Counted from the first letter of the stretch, positions 1 through 6,079 are shown. The stretch: 12,157 bases of DNA from DASSKW01 sp035690065 (GCA_035690065.1 DASSKW010000112.1:1-12157); one strand, 5' to 3'. Made by a program: numbers and translations. The notes: generated by a model not told the origin, from the letters alone.

Positions 1-81
1 GGAGTCACGCGCACTTTCAACCGGCTGCATGATTCTTCGTTATCGATCATTGGCGTGACCACTTGACCCCGGGAGAAATTC
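1..81 (+). other. 3' tail of a preceding gene cassette (cut by window edge)
   Basis: This stretch lies directly upstream of the first attC, so by cassette architecture it should be the end of another cassette. Reading frame 1 stays open from the edge to a TGA at 64-66 and frame 2 to a TGA at 56-58. Either could be the C-terminus of a gene starting outside the window, and the short peptides are not recognisable. No function is proposed. Confidence 0.35.
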
Positions 82-151
82 GTCTAACTATTCGTCCAAC
101 CGGACGTCAACCCGCTGTGCAGGTTGGCGCCGCTTGATTCAGGCGTCAGGC
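82..151 (+). other. attC recombination site 1
   Basis: R'' box GTCTAAC at 82-88, spacer TATTC, inner box GTCCAACC from 94, then a central stem (CAACC at 108-112 against GGTTG at 122-126), inner right arm GCCGCTTGATTC, spacer, and R' box GTCAGGC at 145-151. The layout and the 70-base length fit the family. It belongs to the cassette left of the window. The next gene starts only 9 bases after the R' box. Confidence 0.85.
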
Positions 152-160
152 CGCATAGAC

Positions 161-763
161 ATGAAAGCTGTCGAGTTCTGGTTCGAGTTTGCGAGCACCT
201 ATTCGTACCCGGCCGCGATGCGGATCGAGTCCATGGCTTTGGAGTGTGGTGTGACGTTGATCTGGCGCCCGTTCCTGCTCGGCCCCATATTTTCGGCTCA
301 AGGCTGGAAGGATTCACCCTTCAACATCTACCCGGCCAAAGGGCGCTACATGTGGCGAGATCTTGAGCGCATTTGTGATGCTCAAGGGCTGCCGCTTTGT
401 CACCCATCCTCGTTTCCCCGCAATGCGGTTCTGGCGGCCCGCGTTGCTGTTCGCTTCGCCGAAGCTCCATGGCTCCCATCCTTTGTGCGAGCAGTCTATT
501 CGGCGAACTTTGCCGACGACAAGGACATTTCTCTATCTGAAACAGTATCCAGCTGTCTTACGTCGGTGGGCCAGAATGCAGCATCAATCCTGAAGGAATC
601 GCAATCGCCAGAGGCCAAAGACCTGTTGCGGCGCCAGATCGAAACTGCTGCCAGCCTGGGCATATTCGGAGCACCGTCCTTCGTTGTCGGCGATGAGCTT
701 TTCTGGGGCAATGATCGTCTTGCCCAAGCACTTGAGTGGGCCAGTGAGCGCACTACGGCCTGA
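161..763 (+). CDS. DsbA-family / 2-hydroxychromene-2-carboxylate isomerase-like protein (kappa-GST fold), cassette gene
   Basis: A 200-residue protein of the thioredoxin-fold family that includes 2-hydroxychromene-2-carboxylate isomerase (naphthalene degradation, glutathione-dependent) and kappa-class glutathione transferases. Family hallmarks seen: N-terminal FWFEFASTYSYPAA (residues 6-19) where the catalytic Ser/Thr sits, a hydrophobic WRPFLLGPIF (35-44), and C-terminal GIFGAPSFVVGDELFWGNDRL (167-187) with the cis-Pro loop GAPSF and the FWGxDRL signature. The length is normal. ATG 161 is chosen because the fold starts at once with a beta strand; the alternative TTG at 134 lies inside the attC. 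No clear Shine-Dalgarno sequence precedes it. The TGA stop lies within the R'' box of the next attC. The exact substrate is unknown; many family members are general GST-like or oxidoreductase enzymes. As a single-gene cassette it probably relies on read-through transcription from the left. Confidence 0.9.
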   Translation: MKAVEFWFEFASTYSYPAAMRIESMALECGVTLIWRPFLLGPIFSAQGWKDSPFNIYPAKGRYMWRDLERICDAQGLPLCHPSSFPRNAVLAARVAVRFAEAPWLPSFVRAVYSANFADDKDISLSETVSSCLTSVGQNAASILKESQSPEAKDLLRRQIETAASLGIFGAPSFVVGDELFWGNDRLAQALEWASERTTA

Positions 764-822
764 CAAGCGCGTCCAAGGGGTGTGCCCGTTTCGCGGCCAT
801 GCTCCGACGTCCAGCGTCATGC
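758..822 (+). other. attC recombination site 2 (degenerate)
   Basis: R'' box GCCTGAC at 758-764 (including the stop codon of the previous gene), inner GTCC at 771, and a closing box GTCATGC at 816-822 that differs by one base from the perfect complement of R''. GTC (771-773) can pair with GAC (806-808) and GGGG (777-780) with CTCC (802-805). The right inner arm is weaker than in the other sites, so the right boundary is less certain. Confidence 0.65.
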
Positions 823-875
823 ACCATGATGAGAGTGCTCGGCGAGCTGAGTGCTCATGAATGCTGAGGACAATC

Positions 876-1631
876 ATGCAAGATAACCGCGTCGCCCTGG
901 TCACCGGGGCTAATCAGGGAATCGGCCTGCAGATCGCGAAGGACCTTGCGAAGCACGGTTTTACCGTACTCGTTGGCTCGCGCAATCTTGAGAACGGCAA
1001 GGAGGCGGCCAAAAGTATCGAAGGCGATGGCCGCGCAATTCAGCTTGATGTGACCGATCAGGCATCCATCGATTCCGCAGCCGGCTGCATCCGCTCGGAA
1101 CTCGGACGTCTGGACGTACTGGTAAACAATGCCGGTATCGCTCATGCCGGGACGGGGGAGCGGTCGCTTGCGGAAATCGTCAGCACGGGCCGCGCCAGTG
1201 TGGCATCGCTTGGCGAGGTACGTACTGTGTTTGAAACCAACGTCTTCGGCGTCATCGCGGTCACGCAGGCGATGCTGCCGTTGCTGCGCGCAGCGCCGGC
1301 CGCACGTATTGTCAACGTGTCGAGCGGCAGAGCATCGCTCACCCTGGCTTCGGACCCAAGCGAATCACGCCGGCGTCAGATGTTCGGCGTCACCTACTCC
1401 GCGTCGAAAGCCGCTCTCAACGCGGTGACTGTCGCGTTCGCGCTGGATCTCGAGTCGTCAGGTATCAAAGTCAATGCGGCGGCGCCGGGTTTCACGGTGA
1501 CTGCCATGAACAACTTTGAAGGCAGGCGTACCGTCGAGGAGGCTGCGCGCGAGCCTGTCCGGCTGGCGCTCCTCGGCGCAGATGGCCCAACAGGCACCTT
1601 CTCGGACGAGAACGGGCCGATTCCATGGTGA
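876..1631 (+). CDS. Short-chain dehydrogenase/reductase (classical SDR), cassette gene
   Basis: A 251-residue NAD(P)-dependent oxidoreductase with Rossmann fold, presumed cytoplasmic. Seen: the dinucleotide-binding motif TGANQGIG (10-17), a basic residue after beta-2 (GSR, 34-36) suggesting NADPH preference, LDVT (58-61), NNAG (84-87), Asn122, the catalytic Ser in NVSSG (147-151), the YSASK motif with Tyr174 and Lys178, and PGF (204-206). The length is typical. Start 876 is preferred over in-frame ATG 861 because GAGGA at 866-870 sits 5 bases before it and MQDNRVALVTGA is a normal SDR start. The substrate cannot be told; plant-type carbonyl reductases and xenobiotic reductases share this layout. 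It is flanked by attC sites on both sides. Confidence 0.93.
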   Translation: MQDNRVALVTGANQGIGLQIAKDLAKHGFTVLVGSRNLENGKEAAKSIEGDGRAIQLDVTDQASIDSAAGCIRSELGRLDVLVNNAGIAHAGTGERSLAEIVSTGRASVASLGEVRTVFETNVFGVIAVTQAMLPLLRAAPAARIVNVSSGRASLTLASDPSESRRRQMFGVTYSASKAALNAVTVAFALDLESSGIKVNAAAPGFTVTAMNNFEGRRTVEEAAREPVRLALLGADGPTGTFSDENGPIPW

Positions 1632-1647
1632 CGTTGCCAGGCAGGGC

Positions 1648-1718
1648 GCATTACAATTCGCTGCAGCCGATCGTCACCCCGCACGCGGGCTGCCGATGAC
1701 TGAGCTCAGGCGTTTGGC
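1648..1718 (+). other. attC recombination site 3
   Basis: Left box GCATTAC at 1648-1654, spacer AATTC, inner box GCTGCAGC (1660-1667), a central stem GCAGCC (1663-1668) with GGCTGC (1688-1693), then TGAGCTCAGGC leading into the R' box GTTTGGC at 1712-1718. The left box is diverged from the right box, but spacing and right end (CTCAGGCGTTTGGC) are typical attC. It begins 16 bases after the SDR stop codon. Confidence 0.78.
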
Positions 1719-1751
1719 ATGAAACAACTTGATCGGTACATGGAGGCTCGG

Positions 1752-2060
1752 ATGAATTACTTTCTGTACAAGCTCAACACGCCACGACCTACTTTTCCTG
1801 CGGACATTACACCTGCCGAAGGCAAGCTGATGCAAGAGCATTCCATGTATTGGCGTGAGTTGATGAAGAAGGGTTTGGTTATAGCTTTCGGCCCGGTCGC
1901 CGACCCCAAGCGTCCTTATGGCATTGCCATAATTCAGCTTCAAGACAACTCCGACGCTTATACCCTTGGCGCTAACGACCCGGTAATAAAGGCCAAAGCA
2001 GGTTTCAGCTTTGAAGTGCATCCAATGCCGAGTGTGGTACTACCGGAACATCATGCCTGA
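1752..2060 (+). CDS. YCII-related (YciI-like) domain protein, cassette gene
   Basis: A 102-residue single-domain protein of the YCII family (dimeric alpha/beta ferredoxin-like fold). Features in order: an N-terminal strand NYFLYKLNTPRPTF (2-15), a helix with a conserved His in MQEHSMYW (27-34), GLVIAFGPVADP (41-52), YGIAII (56-61), the acidic residue in the ANDPVIKA helix start (74-81, Asp76), and FSFEVHPM (85-92). The His/Asp pair is the proposed active-site pair in the family. ATG 1752 is chosen because GGAGG at 1742-1746 lies 5 bases upstream; in-frame ATG 1719 directly abuts the attC and has no ribosome site. Family members are poorly characterised, and some act on chlorinated or ring-cleaved aromatics. 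The base composition looks less GC-rich than the flanking core genes. The stop codon is inside the next attC. Confidence 0.85.
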   Translation: MNYFLYKLNTPRPTFPADITPAEGKLMQEHSMYWRELMKKGLVIAFGPVADPKRPYGIAIIQLQDNSDAYTLGANDPVIKAKAGFSFEVHPMPSVVLPEHHA

Positions 2061-2113
2061 CAATGCGTCCAGGCGGATGCACTGATGTGCGCCGCTTAAC
2101 TCAGACGTTGGGC
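2055..2113 (+). other. attC recombination site 4, end of the array
   Basis: The clearest site in the array: R'' GCCTGAC (2055-2061), spacer AATGC, inner arm GTCCAGGCGG, stem GCAC-TGAT-GTGC, right inner arm GCCGCTTAAC (2091-2100), spacer TCAGAC, and R' GTTGGGC (2107-2113). GCGG and CCGC of the two arms pair. It contains the YCII stop codon. No further attC follows on this strand, so the array ends here. Confidence 0.92.
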
Positions 2114-2130
2114 TGTAGCCGTCATGCATG

Positions 2131-2159
2131 TGGGCAGTGTCGCTGCCGCCGTGTACACT
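2131..2159 (+). promoter_or_regulatory. Possible promoter of the cobalamin-binding-protein gene
   Basis: TGGGCA (2131-2136) and TACACT (2154-2159) are separated by 17 bases, each matching the sigma-70 consensus at four or more of six positions. Transcription would then start about at the ATG at 2169, giving a leaderless or near-leaderless mRNA. This fits the absence of a Shine-Dalgarno sequence before that ATG. Prediction by eye only. Confidence 0.35.
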
Positions 2160-2168
2160 TCCCGGCTT

Positions 2169-2969
2169 ATGCAAAAACATTATCCGCATCGCATCGTCTG
2201 CCTCACCGAAGAGACCACCGAAACACTCTACCTGCTCGGTGAACAGGACCGTATCGTCGGCATCTCCGGGTTCACGGTGCGCCCGCCCGAGGCGCGCAGG
2301 GAGAAGCCGAAAGTCTCGGCTTTCACCAGCGCGAAGATTGACAAGATACTGGCACTCGAACCCGATCTGGTGCTGGGATTCTCCGACATCCAGGCTGACA
2401 TCGCGGCCGCGCTGATCCGGCAGGGCGTCGAAGTACACGTCTTCAATCACCGCACCGTCGAAGAGATCCTGCGCATGATCGTGATGCTGGGCGGCATGAT
2501 CGGCTGCGAAGCGAAAGCGCAAGCATTGGCGACGCAGTTGCAGAGCGGATTGGATGAAGTCCGTACCGCCGCCGCGAAGTTGCCAAGACGTCCGCGCGTG
2601 TATTTCGAGGAATGGGACGAGCCGCAGATATCCTGTATCAACTGGGTATCGGAACTGGTCGGCATTGCCGGCGGTGACGATATCTTTCCGGAACTGGCGA
2701 AAGAAGCGCTGGGCAAGAACCGCATCATCGCAGATTCCCAGGAAGTGGTCCGTCGCCAGCCCGACCTCATCATCGGTTCCTGGTGCGGCAAGAAATTCCG
2801 GCCTGGGAATGTCAAAGCGCGCATCGGCTGGGATACAGTCCCGGCCGTGCGTGACGATCAGTTATACGAAGTGAAATCCTCGATCATCCTGCAACCGGGT
2901 CCGGCAGCCTTGACGGACGGGGTGCGGGCATTGCATCGGATCATTTCGCACTGGGCCGGTCAGCGCTGA
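2169..2969 (+). CDS. Cobalamin/Fe-siderophore-type substrate-binding protein (BtuF-like, Peripla_BP_2), no signal peptide
   Basis: A 266-residue protein of the BtuF/FhuD-like helical-backbone binding-protein family. Seen: RIVCLTEETTETLYLLGEQDRIVGISGFTVRP (8-39), the usual N-lobe start; KPKVSAFTSAKIDKILALEPDLVLGFSDIQAD (46-77), typical of the family; the long linker helix around 95-150; and a C-lobe with RRPRVYFEEWDEP and RRQPDLIIGSWCGKKF. Relatives bind vitamin B12 or iron chelates for an ABC importer. No hydrophobic signal peptide is visible from ATG 2169; in-frame ATG 2124 adds only 15 residues and gives no convincing one either. The protein may therefore be cytoplasmic, as in a known group annotated 'cobalamin-binding protein'. 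No ABC permease or ATPase gene is nearby. Its 3' end overlaps the convergent neighbour by 29 bases. Confidence 0.85.
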   Translation: MQKHYPHRIVCLTEETTETLYLLGEQDRIVGISGFTVRPPEARREKPKVSAFTSAKIDKILALEPDLVLGFSDIQADIAAALIRQGVEVHVFNHRTVEEILRMIVMLGGMIGCEAKAQALATQLQSGLDEVRTAAAKLPRRPRVYFEEWDEPQISCINWVSELVGIAGGDDIFPELAKEALGKNRIIADSQEVVRRQPDLIIGSWCGKKFRPGNVKARIGWDTVPAVRDDQLYEVKSSIILQPGPAALTDGVRALHRIISHWAGQR

Positions 2970-3699
2970 TACAGGGCTTGAAATGCCGGTATTTCCCTTG
3001 CGCTACGAAACGCAGTTTTCCTGCATCCCAGCGATAGCTCTCGGCAGGTAAAGGCTCACTGGCAGAAGGCGTGGCCGATTGCGAACCGTCTTTCAGAAAA
3101 GGATAAGCGCTGAGTTGACCGGTCACCTGCAGGGTTGGTACGTCGCCGGTAAATGTTACCGTGTAGTTTCGGGAAACAAAGCCGTGAGACGTGGTGTGTT
3201 CAGCCGCGATATTCATGCCCTGTTTCGATTCATGGTCCCATAACGAAACGATTTTGCCATCCTGCAACGCCAGGATGCCGATCGAATCGTGCACGCAGTC
3301 GCTGGTTTCATGATCGACGTATTCGACCATAACGGTCTGCCCCAATATCGGCAGCACCGGACCGGCAGTCAGTTTGCCGACCGCGCCGAGCGGTACTGCG
3401 GACTGTGGCTTGCCGTCGCAATCGGAAACAAACAGCGCGCCCGATACCGGTGCCAGCCAGGCCAACCCGATCCAGGTCAATCGCGGCGATGCGGTCCGCA
3501 GGGTGGCGATCGGATGATAGATGGCGGATGAACGGGAATCGTAATGCAGCGGTTTATCCGGATAAGTTGTGTTGTACCAACTGATCAGGGTCTGCGGCGT
3601 CGGCGTGTGGCAGAGTTCCGCTGCGTGCGCATCGGTGCTGTACCAACCGGTCAACAGCGCGACCGCGAAACCGGCAGCAAGAAGATTTGCGGTGTTCAT
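2941..3699 (-). CDS. Secreted hypothetical protein
   Basis: A 252-residue protein of unrecognised family. It has a plausible Sec signal peptide: NTANLLAAGFAVALLTGWY forms the hydrophobic core and AHA-A (24-27) is a good signal peptidase I site. The mature part has four cysteines (30, 94, 135, 243), which would allow two disulfide bonds in the periplasm, and no further membrane segment. ATG 3697-3699 lies 14 bases downstream of the purC stop on the same strand, so the two probably share a transcript. No function is proposed; the pairing with purC may be positional only. Confidence 0.75.
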   Translation of the reverse strand: MNTANLLAAGFAVALLTGWYSTDAHAAELCHTPTPQTLISWYNTTYPDKPLHYDSRSSAIYHPIATLRTASPRLTWIGLAWLAPVSGALFVSDCDGKPQSAVPLGAVGKLTAGPVLPILGQTVMVEYVDHETSDCVHDSIGILALQDGKIVSLWDHESKQGMNIAAEHTTSHGFVSRNYTVTFTGDVPTLQVTGQLSAYPFLKDGSQSATPSASEPLPAESYRWDAGKLRFVAQGKYRHFKPCISADRPSAK

Positions 3700-3713
3700 G
3701 CTGCTCGCGAGGG

Positions 3714-4607
3714 TTATCCCGTCAGCCGCCGGTACGCTTCCTGGTATTTCTCTGCGGTCTTCGCGATCACTTCTGCGGGCAGGTGTGGCGCCGGGGCTTT
3801 CTTGTCCCAGTCGAGCGTCTCCAGATAATCGCGCACGTACTGCTTGTCGAACGAGGGTGGGCTGATGCCGGGTTTGTAGGTATCGGCCGGCCAGAAGCGT
3901 GAGGAATCCGGCGTCAGCACTTCGTCTATCAGTATCAGTTGATCGTTTCTATCGAGGCCGAATTCGAATTTGGTGTCGGCGATGATGATGCCGCGTTTCA
4001 GTGCGTGTCCGGCCGCGAAGTTGTAGATCTGGATCGCCTTGTCGCGCACCTGGCCGGCCAGTTCTGCGCCGAGCAGCTTGCTGGTTTCCTCAAACGAGAT
4101 GTTCTCATCGTGCTGGCCTTTCGGTGCCTTGGTAGCGGGGGTGAAGATCGGCTGCGGCAAGCGGTCGGCGATCTGCAGGCCCTTGGGCAAGGCGATGCCG
4201 CAGACGGCCCCCGTCTTCTGATACTCCTTCCAGCCGGAACCGATCAGGTACCCGCGCACCACTGCCTCGATGGGCAGGGCCTTGAGTTTCTTTACCACGA
4301 TGGCGCGGTCGGTCAGCATGGCCTGTTCGTCGGGGTACTTCACGAACTCCGATACGGGGATGCCGGTAAGCTGGTTGGGCAGGATCTGCTGCGTGTGTTC
4401 GAACCAGAACCGCGAGACCGCGTTCAGCACCGCGCCCTTGCCGGGGATCGGGTCCGGCAGCACCACGTCGAAGGCCGAGAGCCGGTCGCTGGTGACGATC
4501 AGCATGTGCTCGGGACCGGCATCGTAGATGTCGCGCACCTTGCCGCGATGGATGAGTTTCAGGTCCTTGAGGTGGGTCTCGAAAACGGCAGCGGGCTGGG
4601 CGGGCAT
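3714..4607 (-). CDS. purC: Phosphoribosylaminoimidazole-succinocarboxamide synthase (SAICAR synthetase)
   Basis: Catalyses the ATP-dependent ligation of aspartate to CAIR in de novo purine synthesis (cytoplasm). At 297 residues it is the longer form, closer in size to yeast Ade1 than to the E. coli enzyme of about 237. Seen: the ATP-loop region RGKVRDIYD (21-29), DRLSAFD (41-47), VVRGYLIGSGW (116-126), HDENISFEE (166-174), IADTKFEFG (209-217) and DEVLTPDSSRFW (228-239), all SAICAR synthetase signatures. ATG 4607 is chosen since the N-terminus then reads MPAQPAAVFETHLKDLKLIHRG; an upstream in-frame extension to 4811 would read through the djlA promoter and is not credible. AAGGA precedes the start by 9 bases. 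It is followed closely by the secreted hypothetical gene. Confidence 0.97.
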   Translation of the reverse strand: MPAQPAAVFETHLKDLKLIHRGKVRDIYDAGPEHMLIVTSDRLSAFDVVLPDPIPGKGAVLNAVSRFWFEHTQQILPNQLTGIPVSEFVKYPDEQAMLTDRAIVVKKLKALPIEAVVRGYLIGSGWKEYQKTGAVCGIALPKGLQIADRLPQPIFTPATKAPKGQHDENISFEETSKLLGAELAGQVRDKAIQIYNFAAGHALKRGIIIADTKFEFGLDRNDQLILIDEVLTPDSSRFWPADTYKPGISPPSFDKQYVRDYLETLDWDKKAPAPHLPAEVIAKTAEKYQEAYRRLTG

Positions 4608-4728
4608 GGACGCGCGTCCTTGAATTCGTGAAGTTGCGGAAGCATCTATCTTCCGTGACGCGTGCTCTGCTGTCCAGCGGGAACTGCGCCAGCGGTTAAA
4701 ATAACGACTTTTGACAGTGGGAGAACGC
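4608..4728. promoter_or_regulatory. Divergent promoter region between purC and djlA
   Basis: A 121-base spacer between divergently transcribed genes must hold both promoters. It contains an inverted repeat CGGAAG (4637-4642) / CTTCCG (4650-4655) with a 7-base loop on the purC leader side, and an AT-rich TTAAAATAA (4696-4704) that could serve as a djlA -10 region, with no good -35 box upstream. No PurR-type operator (ACGCAAACGTTTGCGT class) was seen. Confidence 0.4.
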
Positions 4729-5517
4729 ATGGGCTGGTGGGGCACGATTATCGGCGGCGCGCTGGGCTTTGTGCTGGGTGGGCCGCTCGGCGCCCTGTTG
4801 GGCGCGGCCATCGGTCATAGCCTGTCGGGCAATGTTGGGTACACCAGCCGCTCTGGTGCCGGCTCGGAGCGTACGCAGGCCGCGTTCTTCACCGCGACCT
4901 TTTCGGTGATGGGCCATATCGCCAAGGCCGACGGGCGGGTCTCGGAAGACGAGATCCGTGCCGCGCGTGCGGTGATGGCGCACATGAACCTGGCTCCCGA
5001 CCAGCAGCAGGCCGCGATGGCGCTGTTCAATCAGGGCAAACGGCCGGATTTTCCGCTGGATTCGGTGTTGCAACAATTACGCAGCGAGTGCGGCCGGCAA
5101 CCGGCGTTGCTGCGGATGTTCCTGCAGATCCAGTTGCAGGCGGCGTATGCTGACGGCGTGCTGCATCCGGCCGAACAGGCCATCTTCAATCGCATCTGTC
5201 CCGTGCTGGGCATCTCCCAGGCGGAGTTGCACTTCCATGCCGAGTCGGTGCGGACGCAATACGGTTTTAGAGGCGGCGCGCAGGGTGCGGCGGCGCGTCC
5301 CGACAAACTGGCTGACGCGTACCGGACCCTGGGAGTGACCGCCGAGATGGACGCTGCCGCCATCAAGCGAACCTATCGCAAGCTGATGACCCAGAATCAT
5401 CCGGACAAGCTGGTAGCCAAAGGTCTGCCGGAAGAGATGATCAAGGTCGCCCAGGAAAAAGTGCAACAGATCAACGCGGCGTACGATGTGGTCAAGGAAG
5501 CGCGCGGCATCAGGTAG
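4729..5517 (+). CDS. djlA: Co-chaperone DjlA-like protein (TM segment - TerB domain - C-terminal J domain)
   Basis: A 262-residue membrane-anchored DnaK co-chaperone. Order: a Gly-rich hydrophobic N-terminal segment (about 5-31, GTIIGGALGFVLGG...), a TerB-like helical domain (about 50-175) with the two acidic repeats ADGRVSEDE (67-75) and ADGVLHPAE (141-149), a short Ala/Gly/Arg linker (181-193), and a J domain (about 195-260) with the HPD motif at 224-226 in QNHPDK. Length and order match E. coli DjlA (271 residues), whose J domain faces the cytoplasm and stimulates DnaK. ATG 4729 is chosen over TTG 4711, which would add six residues; GGGAG lies a few bases before the ATG. It is transcribed divergently from purC and its 3' end is followed within 40 bases by an inverted gene cassette. 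Confidence 0.95.
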   Translation: MGWWGTIIGGALGFVLGGPLGALLGAAIGHSLSGNVGYTSRSGAGSERTQAAFFTATFSVMGHIAKADGRVSEDEIRAARAVMAHMNLAPDQQQAAMALFNQGKRPDFPLDSVLQQLRSECGRQPALLRMFLQIQLQAAYADGVLHPAEQAIFNRICPVLGISQAELHFHAESVRTQYGFRGGAQGAAARPDKLADAYRTLGVTAEMDAAAIKRTYRKLMTQNHPDKLVAKGLPEEMIKVAQEKVQQINAAYDVVKEARGIR

Positions 5518-5555
5518 AAACCCGATTTCGGTTCACGAGCGATTTCATTTGTGAA

Positions 5556-5617
5556 ACCTGACAAACGGGGTCCAAGTCGCGCGCAATATCTACGTCCGCC
5601 TGGACAGATTGTCAGGC
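5556..5617 (-). other. attC recombination site of the VOC cassette
   Basis: On the minus strand: R'' GCCTGAC (5617-5611), spacer AATCT, inner box GTCCAGGC (5605-5598), variable centre, right inner arm ACTTGGAC, spacer, and R' GTCAGGT (5562-5556). On the + strand the same symmetry appears as CCTGACAA (5557-5564) / TTGTCAGG (5609-5616) and GTCCA (5570-5574) / TGGAC (5601-5605). Its first 25 bases match the first 25 of the attC at 2055 in 22 positions. It lies between convergent genes, so the transcribed hairpin could also help end transcription. Confidence 0.85.
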
Positions 5618-5618
5618 T

Positions 5619-6002
5619 TTAAGAGAGCGCGCTGATCATGACGTAATACCCGTCAGGATCACGCAACGCAAATTCTCTGGTTCCAGTTCTGGGATTTACG
5701 TGGGGCTCCTCTTCGAGCCCGGTGACGAGCGCGCGAGCCCTGGACAGTGCCTCGTCAAAATCATCCACACGAAAGAACAACAGCAGCCCGTTGCCAGGTT
5801 CCGCGTGGTCGGGGCTGGTCAGGGATGGATGGTCGTGCGCACCCCATTGGTGGAGGCAAAGCAAGACCGTCCCATCTGTATCAAGGATTTGCCCAAAGTA
5901 ATCATGGGCGGGACGCGTTGCCGCTTGACCGAACAGCGACTGATACCATTTGAAGCTGCGGGTAACATCGGCAACCCCGATGATTGTCCACGTGCGTTTC
6001 AT
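5619..6002 (-). CDS. VOC / glyoxalase-bleomycin resistance superfamily protein, cassette gene
   Basis: A 127-residue protein with two paired beta-alpha-beta-beta-beta modules. Seen: the module 1 start TWTIIGVADVTRSFKWYQSLFG (4-25), TVLLCLHQWG (45-54), the module 2 start NGLLLFFRVDDFDEALSRA (71-89), and the family-typical C-terminus REFALRDPDGYYVMIS (109-124). His51 and Glu110 stand where metal ligands occur in many members, but the set of ligands cannot be confirmed by eye. The superfamily covers glyoxalase I, fosfomycin and bleomycin resistance proteins and dioxygenases; none is specifically indicated. ATG 6002 is preceded by GGGAG about 6 bases away, and the frame before it is only repeat and attC sequence. 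The promoter is not evident; transcription may come from copD-side read-through. Confidence 0.9.
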   Translation of the reverse strand: MKRTWTIIGVADVTRSFKWYQSLFGQAATRPAHDYFGQILDTDGTVLLCLHQWGAHDHPSLTSPDHAEPGNGLLLFFRVDDFDEALSRARALVTGLEEEPHVNPRTGTREFALRDPDGYYVMISALS

Positions 6003-6016
6003 CGATTTCTCCCGCG

Positions 6017-6039
6017 GTCTAGCGCCCGAATTAAGCGGC
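6017..6039 (-). other. Right half of a second attC site upstream of the VOC gene
   Basis: On the minus strand, GCCGCTTAATTC (6039-6028), spacer GGGC and closing box GCTAGAC (6023-6017) align without gaps to the right end of the attC at 82-151 (18 of 23 positions). The left half is unclear. GCATTAT further back would make a site of only about 49 bases, while GTCTGCC (6161-6155) followed by GAATTGCG, which could pair with CGC..AATTC, would make a site of about 145 bases enclosing a dispersed repeat. Confidence 0.65.
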
Positions 6040-6079
6040 AGTGTGGGCTGCACGAGGAATAATGCCGCGCGATATTCCC

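Larger units (their letters stand above)
1..2113 (+). mobile_element. Distal end of an integron-type gene cassette array
   Basis: Four attC-like sites (82-151, 758-822, 1648-1718, 2055-2113) alternate with three single-gene cassettes, all in the same orientation. Each has a 7-base outer box of the RYYYAAC type, a second inner box about 5-7 bases on, a variable centre that can form a stem, and a closing GTYRGGY-like box. In cassettes 1 and 3 the gene's TGA stop lies inside the first box, a usual cassette economy. Because attC lies 3' of each gene, an attI site and integrase would be expected to the left, outside the window. No integrase is visible here, so an integrase-less cluster is equally possible. 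Sites were recognised by eye without a covariance model. Confidence 0.85.
5556..6023 (-). mobile_element. Single integron-type gene cassette in inverted orientation (VOC gene + attC)
   Basis: On the minus strand a VOC-family gene (5619-6002) is bounded by a complete attC just past its stop (5556-5617) and by the right half of another attC just before its start (6017-6039). With cleavage after the first G of each R' box, the excised circle would be about 460 bases, a normal single-gene cassette. The orientation is opposite to the array at 1-2113. The left boundary falls 38 bases after the djlA stop codon, so insertion did not damage djlA. Confidence 0.8.

Noticed and set aside
3939..4631. 230-codon open frame on the + strand
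   Set aside because: It lies wholly antisense to purC, whose motifs are unmistakable; its protein has no recognisable features and reflects GC-rich codon structure of the other strand.
4608..4811. N-terminal extension of purC by 68 residues
   Set aside because: The extension overlaps the divergent djlA start and reads as low-complexity Pro/Ser/Arg sequence; the family start is at 4607.
5556..5617. Interpretation as a plain bidirectional terminator between djlA and the VOC gene
   Set aside because: There is no T-tract on either side, and the two-box symmetry with 5-7-base spacers plus the close match to the attC at 2055 fits attC far better, although it may also act on transcription.
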